From: Rhodanobacter sp. C06
GTDB lineage: Bacteria > Pseudomonadota > Gammaproteobacteria > Xanthomonadales > Rhodanobacteraceae
DNA length: 64,000 nucleotides
NCBI RefSeq assembly: GCF_002001105.1
Contig: NZ_MUNP01000062.1
Location: 1 to 64,000, forward strand
Reading direction: 5' to 3'
The position numbers and the translations under genes were made by a program. Below the pieces are notes generated by a model. It saw only the letters and a program-made list of their open reading frames with translations, did no database searches and had not been told where the DNA came from. Shown here piece by piece: positions 17,361 to 28,618 of the stretch (the stretch's first letter is position 1; each line of letters begins with the position of its first letter).

Positions 17361-17503
17361 TGGTGGGAATCCCCCTCCCCGCGGTGAGAGCGAGTGTAAC
17401 CGAAGCATTAAGCGGTGCAATCGGCACCGGGTCGCAGAATCCACGGCCGCCGTGGGGCGCTGCCGTCGGCTCCCCCACGCCAGTGGCGTATTACAATGTC
17501 GGC

Positions 17504-18013
17504 ATGTCACTGCTCACCATCCTCGAATTCCCCGATCCCCGCCTGCGCACCCAGGCCGCGCCGGTCGGCGTGTTCGACGCAAAACTCCGGCAGTTCGTCG
17601 CCGATCTGTTCGAGACCATGTACGCCGCCAACGGCGTGGGCCTCGCCGCCACCCAGGTCAACGTGCACCAGCAGGTACTGGTGATCGACATGAGCGACGA
17701 GCGCAACCAGCCGCTGGTGCTGATCAATGCCGAGATCGTCGAGAAGGACGGCGCCCAGGTCTACCAGGAAGGTTGCCTGTCCTTCCCGGGCGTCTATGCC
17801 GACGTCACCCGCGCCTTGAAGGTGAAGGTGAAGGCCCGCGACGTGGACGGCAAGGAATTCATCTACGAGGCCGAAGGTCCGCTGGCCGTGGCCGTGCAGC
17901 ACGAGATGGACCACCTCGCCGGCAAGGTGTTCGTGGACCACCTCTCGCCGCTGAAGCGCTCGCTGCTGCTCAAGCGCCTGGAGAAGCAGCGCAAGCAGGC
18001 CGTCAGCGCTTGA
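17504..18013 (+). CDS. def: Peptide deformylase
   Basis: A 169-residue metalloenzyme removing formyl from nascent N-termini. All three motifs are present: GVGLAATQ (near residue 46), EGCLSFP (metal ligand Cys, near 91) and [10 protein letters not shown] (HExxH, near 132). It diverges from the LysM gene, with a 143-base shared promoter region; TATTACAAT at 17489-17497 could hold the -10 element. fmt follows after 2 bases. The start at ATG 17504 matches the normal [14 protein letters not shown] beginning. Confidence 0.96.
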   Translation: MSLLTILEFPDPRLRTQAAPVGVFDAKLRQFVADLFETMYAANGVGLAATQVNVHQQVLVIDMSDERNQPLVLINAEIVEKDGAQVYQEGCLSFPGVYADVTRALKVKVKARDVDGKEFIYEAEGPLAVAVQHEMDHLAGKVFVDHLSPLKRSLLLKRLEKQRKQAVSA

Positions 18014-18015
18014 GC

Positions 18016-18996
18016 ATGCGGGTCGTCTTCGCCGGCACGCCCGAATTTTCCGTCCCCTGCCTCGAAGCCTGCCGCGGGAGCGGCGCCGACGTGGCGGCCG
18101 TCTACACCCAGCCCGACCGTCCCGCCGGCCGCGGCCGCAAGCTCGCGCCCAGCCCGGTGAAGCAGGCCGCGCTGGCCGCCGGCATCGCGGTCGAGCAGCC
18201 CGAGTCGTTGAAGGGCGCCGCGGCACAGGCTGCGCTGGCCGCGTACCGGCCCGACCTGATGGTGGTGGTGGCCTACGGCCTGATCCTGCCGCGCAAGGTG
18301 CTGGCGACCCCGCGCCTGGGCTGCTGGAACGTGCACGCCAGCCTGTTGCCGCGCTGGCGCGGCGCGGCGCCGATCCAGCGCGCCATCCTCGCCGGCGACG
18401 CCGAGACCGGCGTGGATCTCATGCAGATGGAGGCCGGCCTCGACACCGGCCCGGTGCTGCTGGAGCGGCGCACGCCGATTTCGCGCAATGACACCGGCGG
18501 TTCGCTGCACGACCGCCTCGCCGCGCTGGGCGCGGAAGCGCTGGCCGAAGGCCTGCGTCGCGTGCTGGCCGGCGAGACGCTGGCCGCCACGCCGCAGGCG
18601 GCCGAGGGCGTCGTCTACGCGCACAAGCTGGACAAGGCCGAGTCGGCGCTCGACTTCGCCCGCCCCGCGCTCGAACTGGAGCGCCAGGTGCGCGCCTTCG
18701 ACCCGTGGCCGGGCAGCGATGCCGGGATCGCCGGCGAGGCGCTGCGCATCTGGGCCGCCCACGCGCTCGACCATGCGCACGACGCCGCGCCGGGCAGCGT
18801 GCTCGGTGCCGGGCGCGAGGGCATCGACATCGCCTGCGGAAACGGGGTGCTGCGCATCACTGCCGTGCAGCGCGCCGGCGGCAAGCGCATCGGTGCCGCG
18901 GATTACCTCAATACGCGGCCAGAGCTGCGGCAGCTTGGCGCCCTCTCCCCTGCGGGGTACGCCGGGAAGAGGGGGCCACGCGCGCCCCATGAATGA
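18016..18996 (+). CDS. fmt: Methionyl-tRNA formyltransferase, with a repeat-derived C-terminal tail
   Basis: A 326-residue enzyme formylating initiator Met-tRNA with 10-formyl-THF. It begins [18 protein letters not shown]; the catalytic segment is [20 protein letters not shown] and the D-motif is GLDTGPVLL. The C-terminal domain ends at [13 protein letters not shown]. About 18 further residues ([13 protein letters not shown]...) are encoded by a REP-A palindrome at 18941-18973, an unusual extension. The stop overlaps the rsmB start by 8 bases. def and fmt form the usual pair. Confidence 0.95.
   Translation: MRVVFAGTPEFSVPCLEACRGSGADVAAVYTQPDRPAGRGRKLAPSPVKQAALAAGIAVEQPESLKGAAAQAALAAYRPDLMVVVAYGLILPRKVLATPRLGCWNVHASLLPRWRGAAPIQRAILAGDAETGVDLMQMEAGLDTGPVLLERRTPISRNDTGGSLHDRLAALGAEALAEGLRRVLAGETLAATPQAAEGVVYAHKLDKAESALDFARPALELERQVRAFDPWPGSDAGIAGEALRIWAAHALDHAHDAAPGSVLGAGREGIDIACGNGVLRITAVQRAGGKRIGAADYLNTRPELRQLGALSPAGYAGKRGPRAPHE
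18941..18973. repeat. REP-A palindrome inside the 3' end of fmt
   Basis: CCCTCTCCCCTGCGGGG followed by GGGAAGAGGG forms the same imperfect hairpin seen in intergenic REP-A units, but here it is in frame within fmt and supplies its last codons. Confidence 0.65.
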
Positions 18997-20284
18997 CACC
19001 CGCGCCCTTGCGGCAAAAGCCCTCGCCGACATCGCCCTGCGCGGCGCGTCCCTGCGCGAAGCGATGGAACGCCATGTGCCACGACTCCCCGATTCCCGCG
19101 ACCGCGCCCTGCTGATGGCCCTGGTCAGCGACGGCGCGCGCTGGTGGCCGCGTTTCGACGCCGCGCTGGATCGCCTGCTGGATCAGCCGCTGCGCAAGAA
19201 GGCGCCGGTGGTGCATGCGCTGCTGGTGCTCGGCCTGGTGCAACTGGAGGTACTGGAGCTGGCCGACTACGCCGCGGTGGCGGCCACGGTGGAGGCGGTG
19301 CGCGCGCTGAAGCGGCCGCAATTCGCGGGGCTCGTGAATGCGGTGCTGCGGCGCTGGCAGCGCGAGCGCGCCACGCATCTGGCGGCGCTCGATGCGCAAC
19401 CGGAAACCCGCCACGCCCATCCGCGCTGGCTGGCCGAGGCGATCGCGCGCGACTGGCCGGCGCAGGCCGAGGCGGTGCTGGCGGCGGACAATCGCGAACC
19501 GCCGCTGATGTTGCGCGCGAATCGCCGCCACGGCAGGCGCGAGGCACTGGTCGAACACCTGCGCCTGGACGGCCAGACGGCCGAACCGCATGCCTGGCTC
19601 GCCGACGCCATCATGCTGCCGCACAGCACCGACGTGACCCGCCTGCCCGGCTTCGACGCCGGCGCCTTCGCGGTGCAGGACGGCGCCGCGCAGATCGCCG
19701 CCGACCTCGCCGACCTGCGCGACGGCCTGCGCGTGCTCGACGCCTGCGCCGCGCCGGGCGGCAAGGCCTGCCACCTGCTGGAACGCGCGGAGATCGACCT
19801 CACCGCGCTGGACTCCGCGCCGCCGCGCGTGGACCGCATCCGCCAGAACCTGCAGCGGCTGCGCCTGGACGCGCGCCTGCTGATCGGCGACGCGGGCGCA
19901 CCGAAAGCCTGGTGGAACCGCCAGCCGTTCGACCGCATCCTGGTCGACGCGCCGTGCTCGGCCACCGGCGTGCTGCGCCGGCGGCCCGACGTGCGCCTGC
20001 ACCGCCGTGCCAGCGACATCGCCGCGCTGCAGGCGCAGCAGCGGCGCATCCTGGCCGCGCTGTGGCCGCTGCTGGCGCCAGGCGGGCGGCTGCTGTACAT
20101 CACCTGCTCGCTGCTGCGCGCGGAAAACGAGGCGATCGTGGGCGAGCTGCTGGCGGCGCAACCGGACGCACACACCGTCGCGTTCGACCTGCCGGTGGGG
20201 CAGGCCGCTGCCGTCGGCTGGCAGATCCTGCCCGGCGATGGCGACCTCGACGGCATGTACTATGCGGTGCTCGAAAAGCATTGA
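18989..20284 (+). CDS. rsmB: 16S rRNA m5C967 methyltransferase
   Basis: A 431-residue SAM-dependent methyltransferase. An N-terminal NusB-like RNA-binding domain (residues ~1-140) precedes the catalytic domain: [16 protein letters not shown] (motif I), [18 protein letters not shown] (motif IV with PCS cysteine) and [14 protein letters not shown] (motif VI with the catalytic TC cysteine). This is the standard RsmB/Sun layout. The ATG at 18989 overlaps the end of fmt. Confidence 0.95.
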   Translation: MNDTRALAAKALADIALRGASLREAMERHVPRLPDSRDRALLMALVSDGARWWPRFDAALDRLLDQPLRKKAPVVHALLVLGLVQLEVLELADYAAVAATVEAVRALKRPQFAGLVNAVLRRWQRERATHLAALDAQPETRHAHPRWLAEAIARDWPAQAEAVLAADNREPPLMLRANRRHGRREALVEHLRLDGQTAEPHAWLADAIMLPHSTDVTRLPGFDAGAFAVQDGAAQIAADLADLRDGLRVLDACAAPGGKACHLLERAEIDLTALDSAPPRVDRIRQNLQRLRLDARLLIGDAGAPKAWWNRQPFDRILVDAPCSATGVLRRRPDVRLHRRASDIAALQAQQRRILAALWPLLAPGGRLLYITCSLLRAENEAIVGELLAAQPDAHTVAFDLPVGQAAAVGWQILPGDGDLDGMYYAVLEKH

Positions 20285-20286
20285 CC

Positions 20287-20412
20287 GTTTCCCTCTTCCG
20301 CTGGCGGGAGAGGGTGCCGAAGGCCGGAGAGGGGCGCGGCGCAGCCGCACGGCCTGATCGAGTAGCGCCCTCTCCAGCCCTGCCGGGCAGCCTTTCCCGC
20401 CAGCGGGAGAGG
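20287..20412. repeat. REP-A composite repeat
   Basis: CCCTCTTCCGCTGGCGGGAGAGGG, then GTGCCGAAGGCCGGAGAG and GCGCGGCGCAGCCGC, and finally CCCGCCAGCGGGAG. It has the same block order as 7989-8107 and occupies most of the rsmB-glycosyltransferase gap. Confidence 0.7.
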
Positions 20413-20448
20413 CGAAAGCAAGAAGCTCACCCTCTCTCTGAGTTGCCC

Positions 20449-22224
20449 ATGTTCGCTCTCTCCAAGGCCACGCCGCAGGAACGCCGCCAGTTCTGGCTGT
20501 TTCTGCTGATCGCGCTGGTGATACTCGGCGCCGGCATCGGCCTGCGCGACCCCTGGCCCTCGGACGAACCGCGCTTCACGCTGGCGGCCAAGCAGATGGT
20601 GGAGAGCGGCGACTGGCTGTTCCCGCACCGCGGCAGCGAGCTGTACGCCGACAAGCCGCCGATGCTGATGTGGGCCGAGGCCGCCAGTTTCGAGCTGGTG
20701 CGTTGGTGGCGGCTGGCCTTCATGCTGCCCTCGCTGCTGGCCGGGCTGGGCACCTTGCTGCTGGTGTACGACCTCGGCCGACGGCTGTGGAACCGCCGCA
20801 CCGGCCTGTATGCCGCGGGCGGCCTGCTGCTGGCGTTCCAGTTCGTCTACCAGAGCCAGCGCGCACAGATCGACCCGCTGGTGATGTTCTTCATCACCGC
20901 GGCGAACTGGGGGCTGTTGCGCCACCTGCTGGCGCCGCCCGATGACGGCGCGCCGCGCGCCACGCACTGGCCGCTGTACTGGCTGGGCTGCTTCTGCGCG
21001 GGGCTGGGCGTGATCACCAAGGGCGTGGGTTTCCTCGCCTTGCTGATGCTGGTTCCCTACGCCTGGGCGGCGTGGCGGGGCTGGGACGGCGTGGCGCGGC
21101 CCGGTCGCGGCGCGTGGTGGCGCTGGCTACTGGGACTGGTGGCGGTGCTGGCGGCGATCGCGTTGTGGCTGCTGCCGATGCTGCTCACCGCGCATGCGCG
21201 CGACGGCAATCCGGCCTACGCGGCCTACGTGCACGACATCCTGTTCAAGCAGACCGCGAAACGCTATGCCAATGCGTGGCACCACCTCCACGCCTGGTGG
21301 TACTACCTGCCGATCCTCTTGTTCAGCTGGCTGCCGCTGTCCCTGCTCTATCCCGGCTGCCTGCCGCGCTGGTGGCAGCGGTTGAAGGCGCGCGACGCGC
21401 GCGTGCTGCTGCCACTGGGCTGGGTGGTGCTGGTGCTGCTGTTCTTCAGCGCCTCGCCGGGCAAGCGCGACGTCTACATCCTGCCCGCGCTGCCGATGCT
21501 GGCGCTGGCCTGCGCGCCGTTCGTGGACGAGTTGCTGCCCAAGCGCTGGCTGCGCGTGGCGGGCCTGGTGTTCATCGCCGTGCTGGGTGCGGCGATGCTG
21601 GCGCTGGGCGGTTACGCCCTGCTCTCGCATGCACCGAAGGTGGCGCAGTTCGCCGCCGACCGCGACCTCGCCGACGGCGGTACCGAATTGTGGTGGATGT
21701 GCGTGGTGCTGGGCGCGGTGCAGCTGGCCCTGGTCGCCGTGCTGCGCGTGCGCCGCGCCGTGTGGGCGGTGTGCGGCGGCATGGCCGCGCTGTGGCTGGC
21801 CTGGGGCTGCTGGGCGGTGCCGCTGCTGAACCCCTCCAGTTCTTCCTCCGCGTTGATGGCCGAGGTGCGCGGCCATCTCGGCCCGCACGACGAGTTGGGC
21901 CTCGTCGCGTGGACCGAGCAGAACCTGCTGATGCTCGATCGCCCCGCCACCGATTTCGGCTTCAAGGTGCCGTGGCACATCCAGTTCGCCCGCGCGGTGC
22001 AATGGCAGGCGCAGGCACCGGCTACGCGCTGGCTGTTCGTGCAGCAGCCGGCGATGGGCGACTGCGTGGATCGCGCGAAGGCGATTTCCCTCGGCCATGC
22101 CAACCAGCGCGACTGGTGGATGTTCAGGGCCGACGCGCTGGTGCCGGGCTGCCTGCCGGGCGCCAAGGTGGATGAGGCGCCGGACGCCGATCCCGAAGGT
22201 GCCGACATGCAGGCGGGTCCGTGA
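20449..22224 (+). CDS. ArnT/PMT-type glycosyltransferase, polytopic (GT39/GT83-like)
   Basis: A 591-residue inner-membrane protein with about 11-12 hydrophobic segments. After the first helix comes DPWPSDEPRFTLAAKQM, the acidic DE loop typical of ArnT/PMT enzymes, followed by ADKPPMLMWAEA. Such enzymes move a sugar from an undecaprenyl-phosphate carrier to lipid A, core or protein on the periplasmic face. A soluble periplasmic C-domain forms the last ~150 residues. The ATG at 20449 is weakly supported by upstream signals but begins just before the first helix. The next gene starts in the GTGA overlap. The acceptor is unknown. Confidence 0.85.
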   Translation: MFALSKATPQERRQFWLFLLIALVILGAGIGLRDPWPSDEPRFTLAAKQMVESGDWLFPHRGSELYADKPPMLMWAEAASFELVRWWRLAFMLPSLLAGLGTLLLVYDLGRRLWNRRTGLYAAGGLLLAFQFVYQSQRAQIDPLVMFFITAANWGLLRHLLAPPDDGAPRATHWPLYWLGCFCAGLGVITKGVGFLALLMLVPYAWAAWRGWDGVARPGRGAWWRWLLGLVAVLAAIALWLLPMLLTAHARDGNPAYAAYVHDILFKQTAKRYANAWHHLHAWWYYLPILLFSWLPLSLLYPGCLPRWWQRLKARDARVLLPLGWVVLVLLFFSASPGKRDVYILPALPMLALACAPFVDELLPKRWLRVAGLVFIAVLGAAMLALGGYALLSHAPKVAQFAADRDLADGGTELWWMCVVLGAVQLALVAVLRVRRAVWAVCGGMAALWLAWGCWAVPLLNPSSSSSALMAEVRGHLGPHDELGLVAWTEQNLLMLDRPATDFGFKVPWHIQFARAVQWQAQAPATRWLFVQQPAMGDCVDRAKAISLGHANQRDWWMFRADALVPGCLPGAKVDEAPDADPEGADMQAGP

Positions 22225-23189
22225 CGGACAGGCCACGGATCCAGCTGCTCGGCCGCGACAACGGCGCGGGGCTCAGCCGCGACATGGCCTTGCTCGCCGC
22301 GGCGCTGGGCGACGCGGGCGCCTCGGTGCGCACCTCCGGACTGCCACACCGCAGCCGCTTCGCCGAATGGCTGACGCGCCTGCGCCTCACCGGGCACCAG
22401 CCCGCGTTCGACCTCAACCTGATGCTGGAACGCGTGCGCCCCGAGTTCGCCCCCGCCGCGCGGCGCAACGTGCTGGTGCCGAACCCGGAATACTTCCGCG
22501 CCCAGGATCGCCACGCGCTGGATCGCATCGACGTGGTCTGGACCAAGACCCGCCACGCCGAGCGCCTGTTCGCGGCGCTGGGCAAGTCCGTGCGGCATGT
22601 CGGCTTCACCAGTCCCGACCGCCGCGACACCGCGGTGCCGCGCCGACATGCCTTCTTCCACGGTCCTGGCCGCAGTGCCAACAAGGGCACGGCGGCACTG
22701 CTCAGGCTGTGGGCCGCGCACCCCGGATGGCCCGTGCTCACCGTGGCATGGCGGCGCAAGCGGGTGGCACTGGACGCGCTCCCCGCCAACGTGGTGCTGC
22801 TTCGCGAACACCTCGACGACGACGCCTATCGCCGCCTGCAGAACGAACACCGCTTCCACCTCTGTCCCTCGCAGACCGAGGGCTACGGCCACTACCTGGT
22901 CGAGGCGATGAGTTGCGGTGCGGTGGTGCTGACCCTGGATGCCGAACCGATGCACGAGCTCGTGACCACCGAGCGCGGTGTGCTGGTGCCGGCGCAAGCC
23001 ACGGGCTCGCAGGATCTGGCCACCTTGTACGGCTTCCACGACGCGGACATGGCGCACGCGATCGAACGCTGCGTGACGATACCCGAGGTCGAAGCCGATG
23101 CACTGGGTGCGGCCGCGCGGGCGTGGTACGAAGCCGAGCGCGCCGCGTTTCCGGCGCGGCTGCGCGAAGCGCTCGAAAGCATTTGTTGA
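22221..23189 (+). CDS. GT-B-fold glycosyltransferase (GT4-like)
   Basis: A 322-residue predicted cytosolic enzyme. The C-terminal half contains CPSQTEGYGHYLVEAMSCGA, the acidic nucleotide-sugar binding loop of retaining GT-B enzymes, and VLLREHLDDDAY upstream. The N-domain starts with IQLLGRDNGAGLSRD. GTG overlaps the preceding stop (GTGA), so the gene is coupled to the ArnT-like gene. The sugar donor cannot be named. Confidence 0.75.
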   Translation: MTDRPRIQLLGRDNGAGLSRDMALLAAALGDAGASVRTSGLPHRSRFAEWLTRLRLTGHQPAFDLNLMLERVRPEFAPAARRNVLVPNPEYFRAQDRHALDRIDVVWTKTRHAERLFAALGKSVRHVGFTSPDRRDTAVPRRHAFFHGPGRSANKGTAALLRLWAAHPGWPVLTVAWRRKRVALDALPANVVLLREHLDDDAYRRLQNEHRFHLCPSQTEGYGHYLVEAMSCGAVVLTLDAEPMHELVTTERGVLVPAQATGSQDLATLYGFHDADMAHAIERCVTIPEVEADALGAAARAWYEAERAAFPARLREALESIC

Positions 23190-23329
23190 TGCCCATCCTC
23201 ACCCGTTCGCCCTGAGCGCAGGCCCGCAGGGCCGACGCGGGGAGTGGCCATGAATGGCGCTTCCCCGCGTGCGCCTGCTATCGCAAGCCACGCTCAGCGC
23301 GAACGGAATATCTGTTATGAACGACGCGA

Positions 23330-24190
23330 TCAATCAATCGAGCGCTGGTCGTCCATGCGTCCGTCCGATGCAAATTCCGCGAGATGAGCGTCGATGCCGC
23401 GCGCGCAGCGCACGACGCCTTCGGTGCGGGTGGCGTGGAACAGGCGGTTGTTCGGCAGGCTGAGGTCGTTGACGTCGGGCTGGGCGCGCGAGCTGTGCCA
23501 CAGGTGAACGGCCAGCGCGGCCCACTTCAGCGCGCGGCGGCGCAGGCCGGCGTTCTCCAGCCGCGCCACCAGTTCGCGGTCCTCGGCGCCGTAGCCTTCC
23601 ATGCGCTCGTCGAAGCCGTTGACGCGCAGCAGATCATCGCGCCAGAAACTCATGTTGCAGCTCATCACGCGGCCGCCGTTGCGCGAATGCGATTTCCAAC
23701 TCGCCAGTTGCGGCTGGCGGAAGGCGTAGAGGCGCTTGGTGCCGTCGAACTCTTGGAAGTCCGCGCGCGACCAGGGCGCGAACACCGGCTGGCCGCCCGC
23801 CAGCAACTTCGCGCTTTCCTCGCGCGTGGCCTTGATTCGCCCGCCCTGCAGGAAGAAACCGCGCTCGGCCAGCATCAAATGATCGGCGACGAAATGCGGA
23901 TGCAGCAGCATGTCGCCGTCGAGCAGGATCACGTAGTCGCCGCGGCTGGCGGCGATGCCGCGGTTGCGCGCGCGCGCGGCGCGGAAGCCGCGATCCTCCT
24001 GCCATACATGGCGCAGCGGCACCGAATAGTCGCGTGCCATGCGCGCGACCAGCGCGCGGGTTTCCCCGCCCGAACCGTCGTCGGCCACGATCACCTCGTC
24101 GGGCAAGCGCGTCTGCGCGGCGAGACTGGCCAGCAGGCGTTCCAGCGCCGCGGGCCAGTTGTAGGTGAGCGCGACGACGCTGACCTTCAT
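23330..24190 (-). CDS. GT2-family glycosyltransferase with GT7-type C-terminal motif
   Basis: A 286-residue GT-A enzyme beginning MKVSVVALTYNWPAALERL. VIVADDGSGGETR provides the nucleotide-binding aspartates and ILLDGDMLLHPHF the DxD metal motif. NMSFWRDDLLRVNGFDERM with GYGAEDRELVARL matches the galactosyltransferase GT7 C-terminal pattern. It lies 8 bases beyond the neighbouring GT2 gene, in the same minus-strand operon with UDP-glucuronate decarboxylase. Probably adds a sugar to LPS core or O-antigen. Confidence 0.85.
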   Translation of the reverse strand: MKVSVVALTYNWPAALERLLASLAAQTRLPDEVIVADDGSGGETRALVARMARDYSVPLRHVWQEDRGFRAARARNRGIAASRGDYVILLDGDMLLHPHFVADHLMLAERGFFLQGGRIKATREESAKLLAGGQPVFAPWSRADFQEFDGTKRLYAFRQPQLASWKSHSRNGGRVMSCNMSFWRDDLLRVNGFDERMEGYGAEDRELVARLENAGLRRRALKWAALAVHLWHSSRAQPDVNDLSLPNNRLFHATRTEGVVRCARGIDAHLAEFASDGRMDDQRSID

Positions 24191-24198
24191 GCCTGCGC

Positions 24199-25113
24199 TC
24201 ACTGTCCGCGCAGGCCGCGGGCCAGGATCGACAGCGCCCGCTCGATCCGCTTCCACCACGGCGAAGGCCCGCGCAACGCGATGCCGGCGTAACGGCGCGC
24301 CTCGGCCCAGTCGGGGCGCTCGCGGGTCTTGAACTCGGCGCGGGCGAGGTCCAGCACGTGCACATCCAGATGCATGCGCTCGGCGTAGAAATTGATCAGG
24401 CAGCGCGAACGGAACTGCGCAGGAAACTCGCGCATGCGCGCCTGCTCGTGCCACCAGCCGTTGCGGCCGTGGATGCGGTAATCGACGTTGCCGGTGGGCA
24501 GGTAATACTTGCGCGCGCCGAGGAGGCTGGCACCGAACACCAGGCAGTTGTCGGCGCTGATGCGCCAGTTCGCCACGAAGCCGGCGGGCAGATCGAGCAC
24601 GCGTTCGGCAAGCTTGCGGCGCAGCGCCAGCGCGGAGGTCGGCGCGCCGTACCAGCGCGCGTACACCCAGGTGCCGAGCACGGTGTGGCCGAGATCGCAG
24701 GCCGCTTTCGCGTAACCCTGCACGCCGGATTCGTTGCCGACCAGGCGTACGTCGGAGAACACGAACTCCACGTCCTTGCGCGCGGCGAACAGTGCGGCCA
24801 CCTGCTTGAGGTAATCCGGCCCCCAGCGATCGTCGGCGTCGAGGAAGCACACGATGTCGCCATTGGTCGCGGCGAGCCCACGCTGGAACGCGGCGAGCTG
24901 GCCGCTGTTCTCGCCGCAGAGCAGCTTCACGCGTGCGTCATGGCCGTAGCGCTCGCGCAGGTAGTCGGGCGAACCGTCGCTGGAGCCGTCGTCGACCACG
25001 ATCACTTCCAGCGGCGCATGCGTCTGCGCCAGCGCGCCGTCCACCGCCTCGGCGACGAAATCGCGGTAGTTGTAGTTGGTGACGACGACCGAGAACGCGG
25101 GCGCGGCGTCCAC
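24199..25113 (-). CDS. GT2-family glycosyltransferase
   Basis: A 304-residue GT-A enzyme: FSVVVTNYNYRDFVAEAVD, then VIVVDDGSSDGS (donor binding) and VCFLDADDRWGPDYL (DxD). The start is GTG at 25113, directly after the TGA of the upstream decarboxylase gene, implying coupling. Rhamnosyl/galactosyl-type GT2 enzymes share this layout; specificity is not readable. Confidence 0.85.
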   Translation of the reverse strand: MDAAPAFSVVVTNYNYRDFVAEAVDGALAQTHAPLEVIVVDDGSSDGSPDYLRERYGHDARVKLLCGENSGQLAAFQRGLAATNGDIVCFLDADDRWGPDYLKQVAALFAARKDVEFVFSDVRLVGNESGVQGYAKAACDLGHTVLGTWVYARWYGAPTSALALRRKLAERVLDLPAGFVANWRISADNCLVFGASLLGARKYYLPTGNVDYRIHGRNGWWHEQARMREFPAQFRSRCLINFYAERMHLDVHVLDLARAEFKTRERPDWAEARRYAGIALRGPSPWWKRIERALSILARGLRGQ

Positions 25114-25114
25114 C

Positions 25115-26056
<942 letters not shown>

Positions 26057-26080
26057 GGGTCGTTCCGGAACGCGAGGCGC

Positions 26081-27346
26081 CTAGTGTAAGCGAGCCGCGA
26101 CGACCGCACGGCGGCGCGCATCCAGCTCCAGCCACAGCGCCAGCGCCAGCGGCAACCACACCAGCAGCCAGCCGGGACGCGGGCTGTCCAGCAGCTGCGG
26201 CATGTCGAACTGCAGCACCACGCTGGCATACGCCCACAGCACCAGCACCAGCCGGCCGGTCACCCGTTGCCGATGCCGCCAGCCCAGCCAGGCCGTCGCC
26301 AGCCACAGCGCGACCAGCAGCAGCAGGCCGGGCAGGCCCAGTTCGATCATGGTCTGGGTCAGCACGTTGTGGCTGTGCGTGTAATCGGCCCCGGCCACTG
26401 TCAACGTGAACGGTGCATTCTGGCCCAGGCCCAGCCACGGGTGTTGCGCGATCAGGTGCATGGATTGCACGAAGAGCTGCGGCCGCAGCGACGTGCCGCG
26501 CTCCACCAGCACCGGCAGCGGCCAGAAGCAGCTGGCGAGCACCACGACGAGGGCCACGCCAGCCAGCCAGCGCGCGCCACGCCCCGCATGCCACAGCGGA
26601 GCGAACACCGCGCACAAGGCCAGCGCTAGCCATACGCTGCGCGATCCGGTCAGCGCGATGAAGGCCAGCAGCACCGGCAGGGCCAGCCAGCGCAGCACCG
26701 AGACGCGCCGGTCGGCGATCGGCAGCAGGGCCAGCCAGAGGCAGGCCGCGCCCATCACCGCCGCGGCGTAGTTCGCGGTCGCGATCACGCCTTCGCCCAC
26801 GATGCGGCCGTCCTCCGGTGGACGGTACAGGTAGTGCACGCAGTAGTAGCCCGCGAACAGCGCGACGCCCAAGCCAGCCAGCAGCAGCAGGCGGTGCCCG
26901 CGCCGTTCGTCCTCGCCCAGCCAGACCGGCCACGCCAGCACGAAGGCCAGCACGCTCAGCAGCCGGCTGAGCTCGTCACCCGGATGCCGTGCATGCGCCC
27001 ACAACAGGGACAGCGTGGCCCAGGCCAGCAGCAACAGGAAGATCCGGAAAGCCGGCAGCGGCAGCAACGCCTTCCAGGTCGCCGCCCGAGGCGTCAGCGC
27101 GAGGCACCAGGCCGGCAGGTACAGCAGCACGATCAGGCTGCCTTGGTACAGCTTGCCCGGGTTGAACGATATCCCCGAGGGCATCGCCACCAGGCCGAGC
27201 ATCATCCACACGATGCCTGCGCCCAGCACGCCCTGCCAGAACCCGCGGCGGCGCAGGAACAGCGGTACGGCGCCGATGTCGGCGCGGGGCTGCGGGGCGA
27301 CCGGCAGGCTCTGCATCAGCGGTATGTTGTGTTTCTCGTGACCCAT
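26081..27346 (-). CDS. O-antigen ligase/polymerase family protein (Wzy_C)
   Basis: A ~421-residue inner-membrane protein with about 11-12 hydrophobic segments. The large periplasmic loop carries [12 protein letters not shown] and [19 protein letters not shown], the Wzy_C signature with its conserved histidine, found in WaaL ligases and Wzy polymerases. Distinguishing the two by sequence alone is unsafe. The start at 27346 (MGHEKHN) has GAAGG upstream; longer in-frame forms lack support. It begins a minus-strand operon with the decarboxylase and two GT2 genes. Confidence 0.85.
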   Translation of the reverse strand: MGHEKHNIPLMQSLPVAPQPRADIGAVPLFLRRRGFWQGVLGAGIVWMMLGLVAMPSGISFNPGKLYQGSLIVLLYLPAWCLALTPRAATWKALLPLPAFRIFLLLLAWATLSLLWAHARHPGDELSRLLSVLAFVLAWPVWLGEDERRGHRLLLLAGLGVALFAGYYCVHYLYRPPEDGRIVGEGVIATANYAAAVMGAACLWLALLPIADRRVSVLRWLALPVLLAFIALTGSRSVWLALALCAVFAPLWHAGRGARWLAGVALVVVLASCFWPLPVLVERGTSLRPQLFVQSMHLIAQHPWLGLGQNAPFTLTVAGADYTHSHNVLTQTMIELGLPGLLLLVALWLATAWLGWRHRQRVTGRLVLVLWAYASVVLQFDMPQLLDSPRPGWLLVWLPLALALWLELDARRRAVVAARLH

Positions 27347-27583
27347 GGAACCTTCGGACATGGCGCGTGCGATCGCCACCGCACTCCCTTGCGCAGCGCG
27401 CAGCATAACCAATGGCGCATCCCGCAGGGTCAATACGCCGGCGAACGCGCCAGCGCATGATGACGATGACCGCATCATGCCTGTCGCCAGCTGAAACCCA
27501 GCCCACCAGCCGGCGCCGATGTGCGGAAGACGTCAACACGATCTCCCGCGGAGACAGGGCGTCATGCCCGCTAGAATCCCGGC

Positions 27584-28399
27584 ATGCCCAGCCTGCCGAT
27601 CACCCTCGCCGTCATCACCCGCAACGAGGCGGCCTGCATCGGGCGCTGCCTGGACAGCGTGCCGTTCGCGGCGGAGAAGCTGGTGGTGGACTCGGGCAGC
27701 GACGACGGCACCGTGGCGATCGCGCAGGCGCACGGCGCCCGCGTGGTGCACCAGGACTGGCTGGGCTTCGGCCCGCAGCGCAACTTCGCCACCACCCAGT
27801 GCAGCCACGACTGGATCCTGGTGCTGGATGCCGACGAGTGCCTCTCGCCCGAATTGGCCGGCGAACTGGAACGCAAGCTGCCCGCGCTGATGGCCGGCGA
27901 CGCCCCCGCCGCCTGGCTGCGCCGGCGCACGATCTACATGGGCCGGCCGATGCGTTGGTACCGCCCCAACGTGGGCGAGAAGCTGGCCCGGCTCTACCAC
28001 CGCGATCGCGCGCGCTGGAGCGACGCACGGGTGCACGAGTCGCTGCGTTTCGAGGGCAAGGCACCCACTTTCGACGCGCCGTTCGACCACGCCAACAACC
28101 CCACCCTGGTGCACAAGCAGCTCAAGGTGCTGCGCTACGCCGAGCTGAAGTGCCGCGACTGGCACGACAAGGGCAAGCCCGCGCGGATGTGGCAGGCGCC
28201 GTTCGTGTACCTGCTGGCCTTCCTCAAGGACTACGTGTTCCGGCTCGCCATGCTGGACGGCTGGCGCGGCTTCGTGATCGCGCAGACCGCGGCCAGCTAC
28301 GCGCTGTACAAGCGCATGCGCTACTACGAGATGGTCAGCAACCCCGCGTCGGTCGCCGAGGCGACCGACGCATTGAACAAGCACCACATCGAGCCATGA
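27584..28399 (+). CDS. WaaE/KdtX-like GT2 glycosyltransferase (LPS core)
   Basis: A 271-residue GT-A protein. It begins LPITLAVITRNEAACIGRCLDS; LVVDSGSDDGT and ILVLDADECLSPEL supply donor and metal motifs; GFGPQRNFA, WYRPNVGEKLARLYHRD and VHESLRF are the WaaE-type blocks. WaaE enzymes add beta-glucose to inner-core heptose. It diverges from the Wzy_C gene, with a 237-base gap in which I see no further gene. Confidence 0.85.
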   Translation: MPSLPITLAVITRNEAACIGRCLDSVPFAAEKLVVDSGSDDGTVAIAQAHGARVVHQDWLGFGPQRNFATTQCSHDWILVLDADECLSPELAGELERKLPALMAGDAPAAWLRRRTIYMGRPMRWYRPNVGEKLARLYHRDRARWSDARVHESLRFEGKAPTFDAPFDHANNPTLVHKQLKVLRYAELKCRDWHDKGKPARMWQAPFVYLLAFLKDYVFRLAMLDGWRGFVIAQTAASYALYKRMRYYEMVSNPASVAEATDALNKHHIEP

Positions 28400-28450
28400 A
28401 ACCCTCATCACGGGATGATTCACCGTCGCGAATGCGCTCGGCACATTTGC

Positions 28451-28587
28451 CTCCTCTCCCCACCGGGGAGAGGATTGAGGTGAGGGGTCGGGGCTTGCGA
28501 TGGCATCCATCGAGGCGCACTTCCCGCTGATTCGCCGTTTCGCAAAACCGCCCCTCACCCCGGCCCTCTCCCCGCAGGGGAGAGGGA
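28451..28587. repeat. REP-A inverted doublet (BIME-like)
   Basis: A left unit CCTCTCCCC/GGGGAGAGG (28453-28473) followed by ATTGAGGTGAGGGG faces a right unit CCCCTCACCCCGGCCCTCTC...GGGGAGAGGG (28551-28586). The two are reverse complements across a ~65-base unrelated spacer. The same facing arrangement occurs at 39406-39558. Confidence 0.75.
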
Positions 28588-28618
28588 GAAAATCAAGCCA
28601 ACCCTCACCGAAAAACCC

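Noticed and set aside
28451-28587. Repeated hairpins as a possible CRISPR array
   Set aside because: There are only two inverted units, no regular spacers, and no cas genes anywhere in the window.
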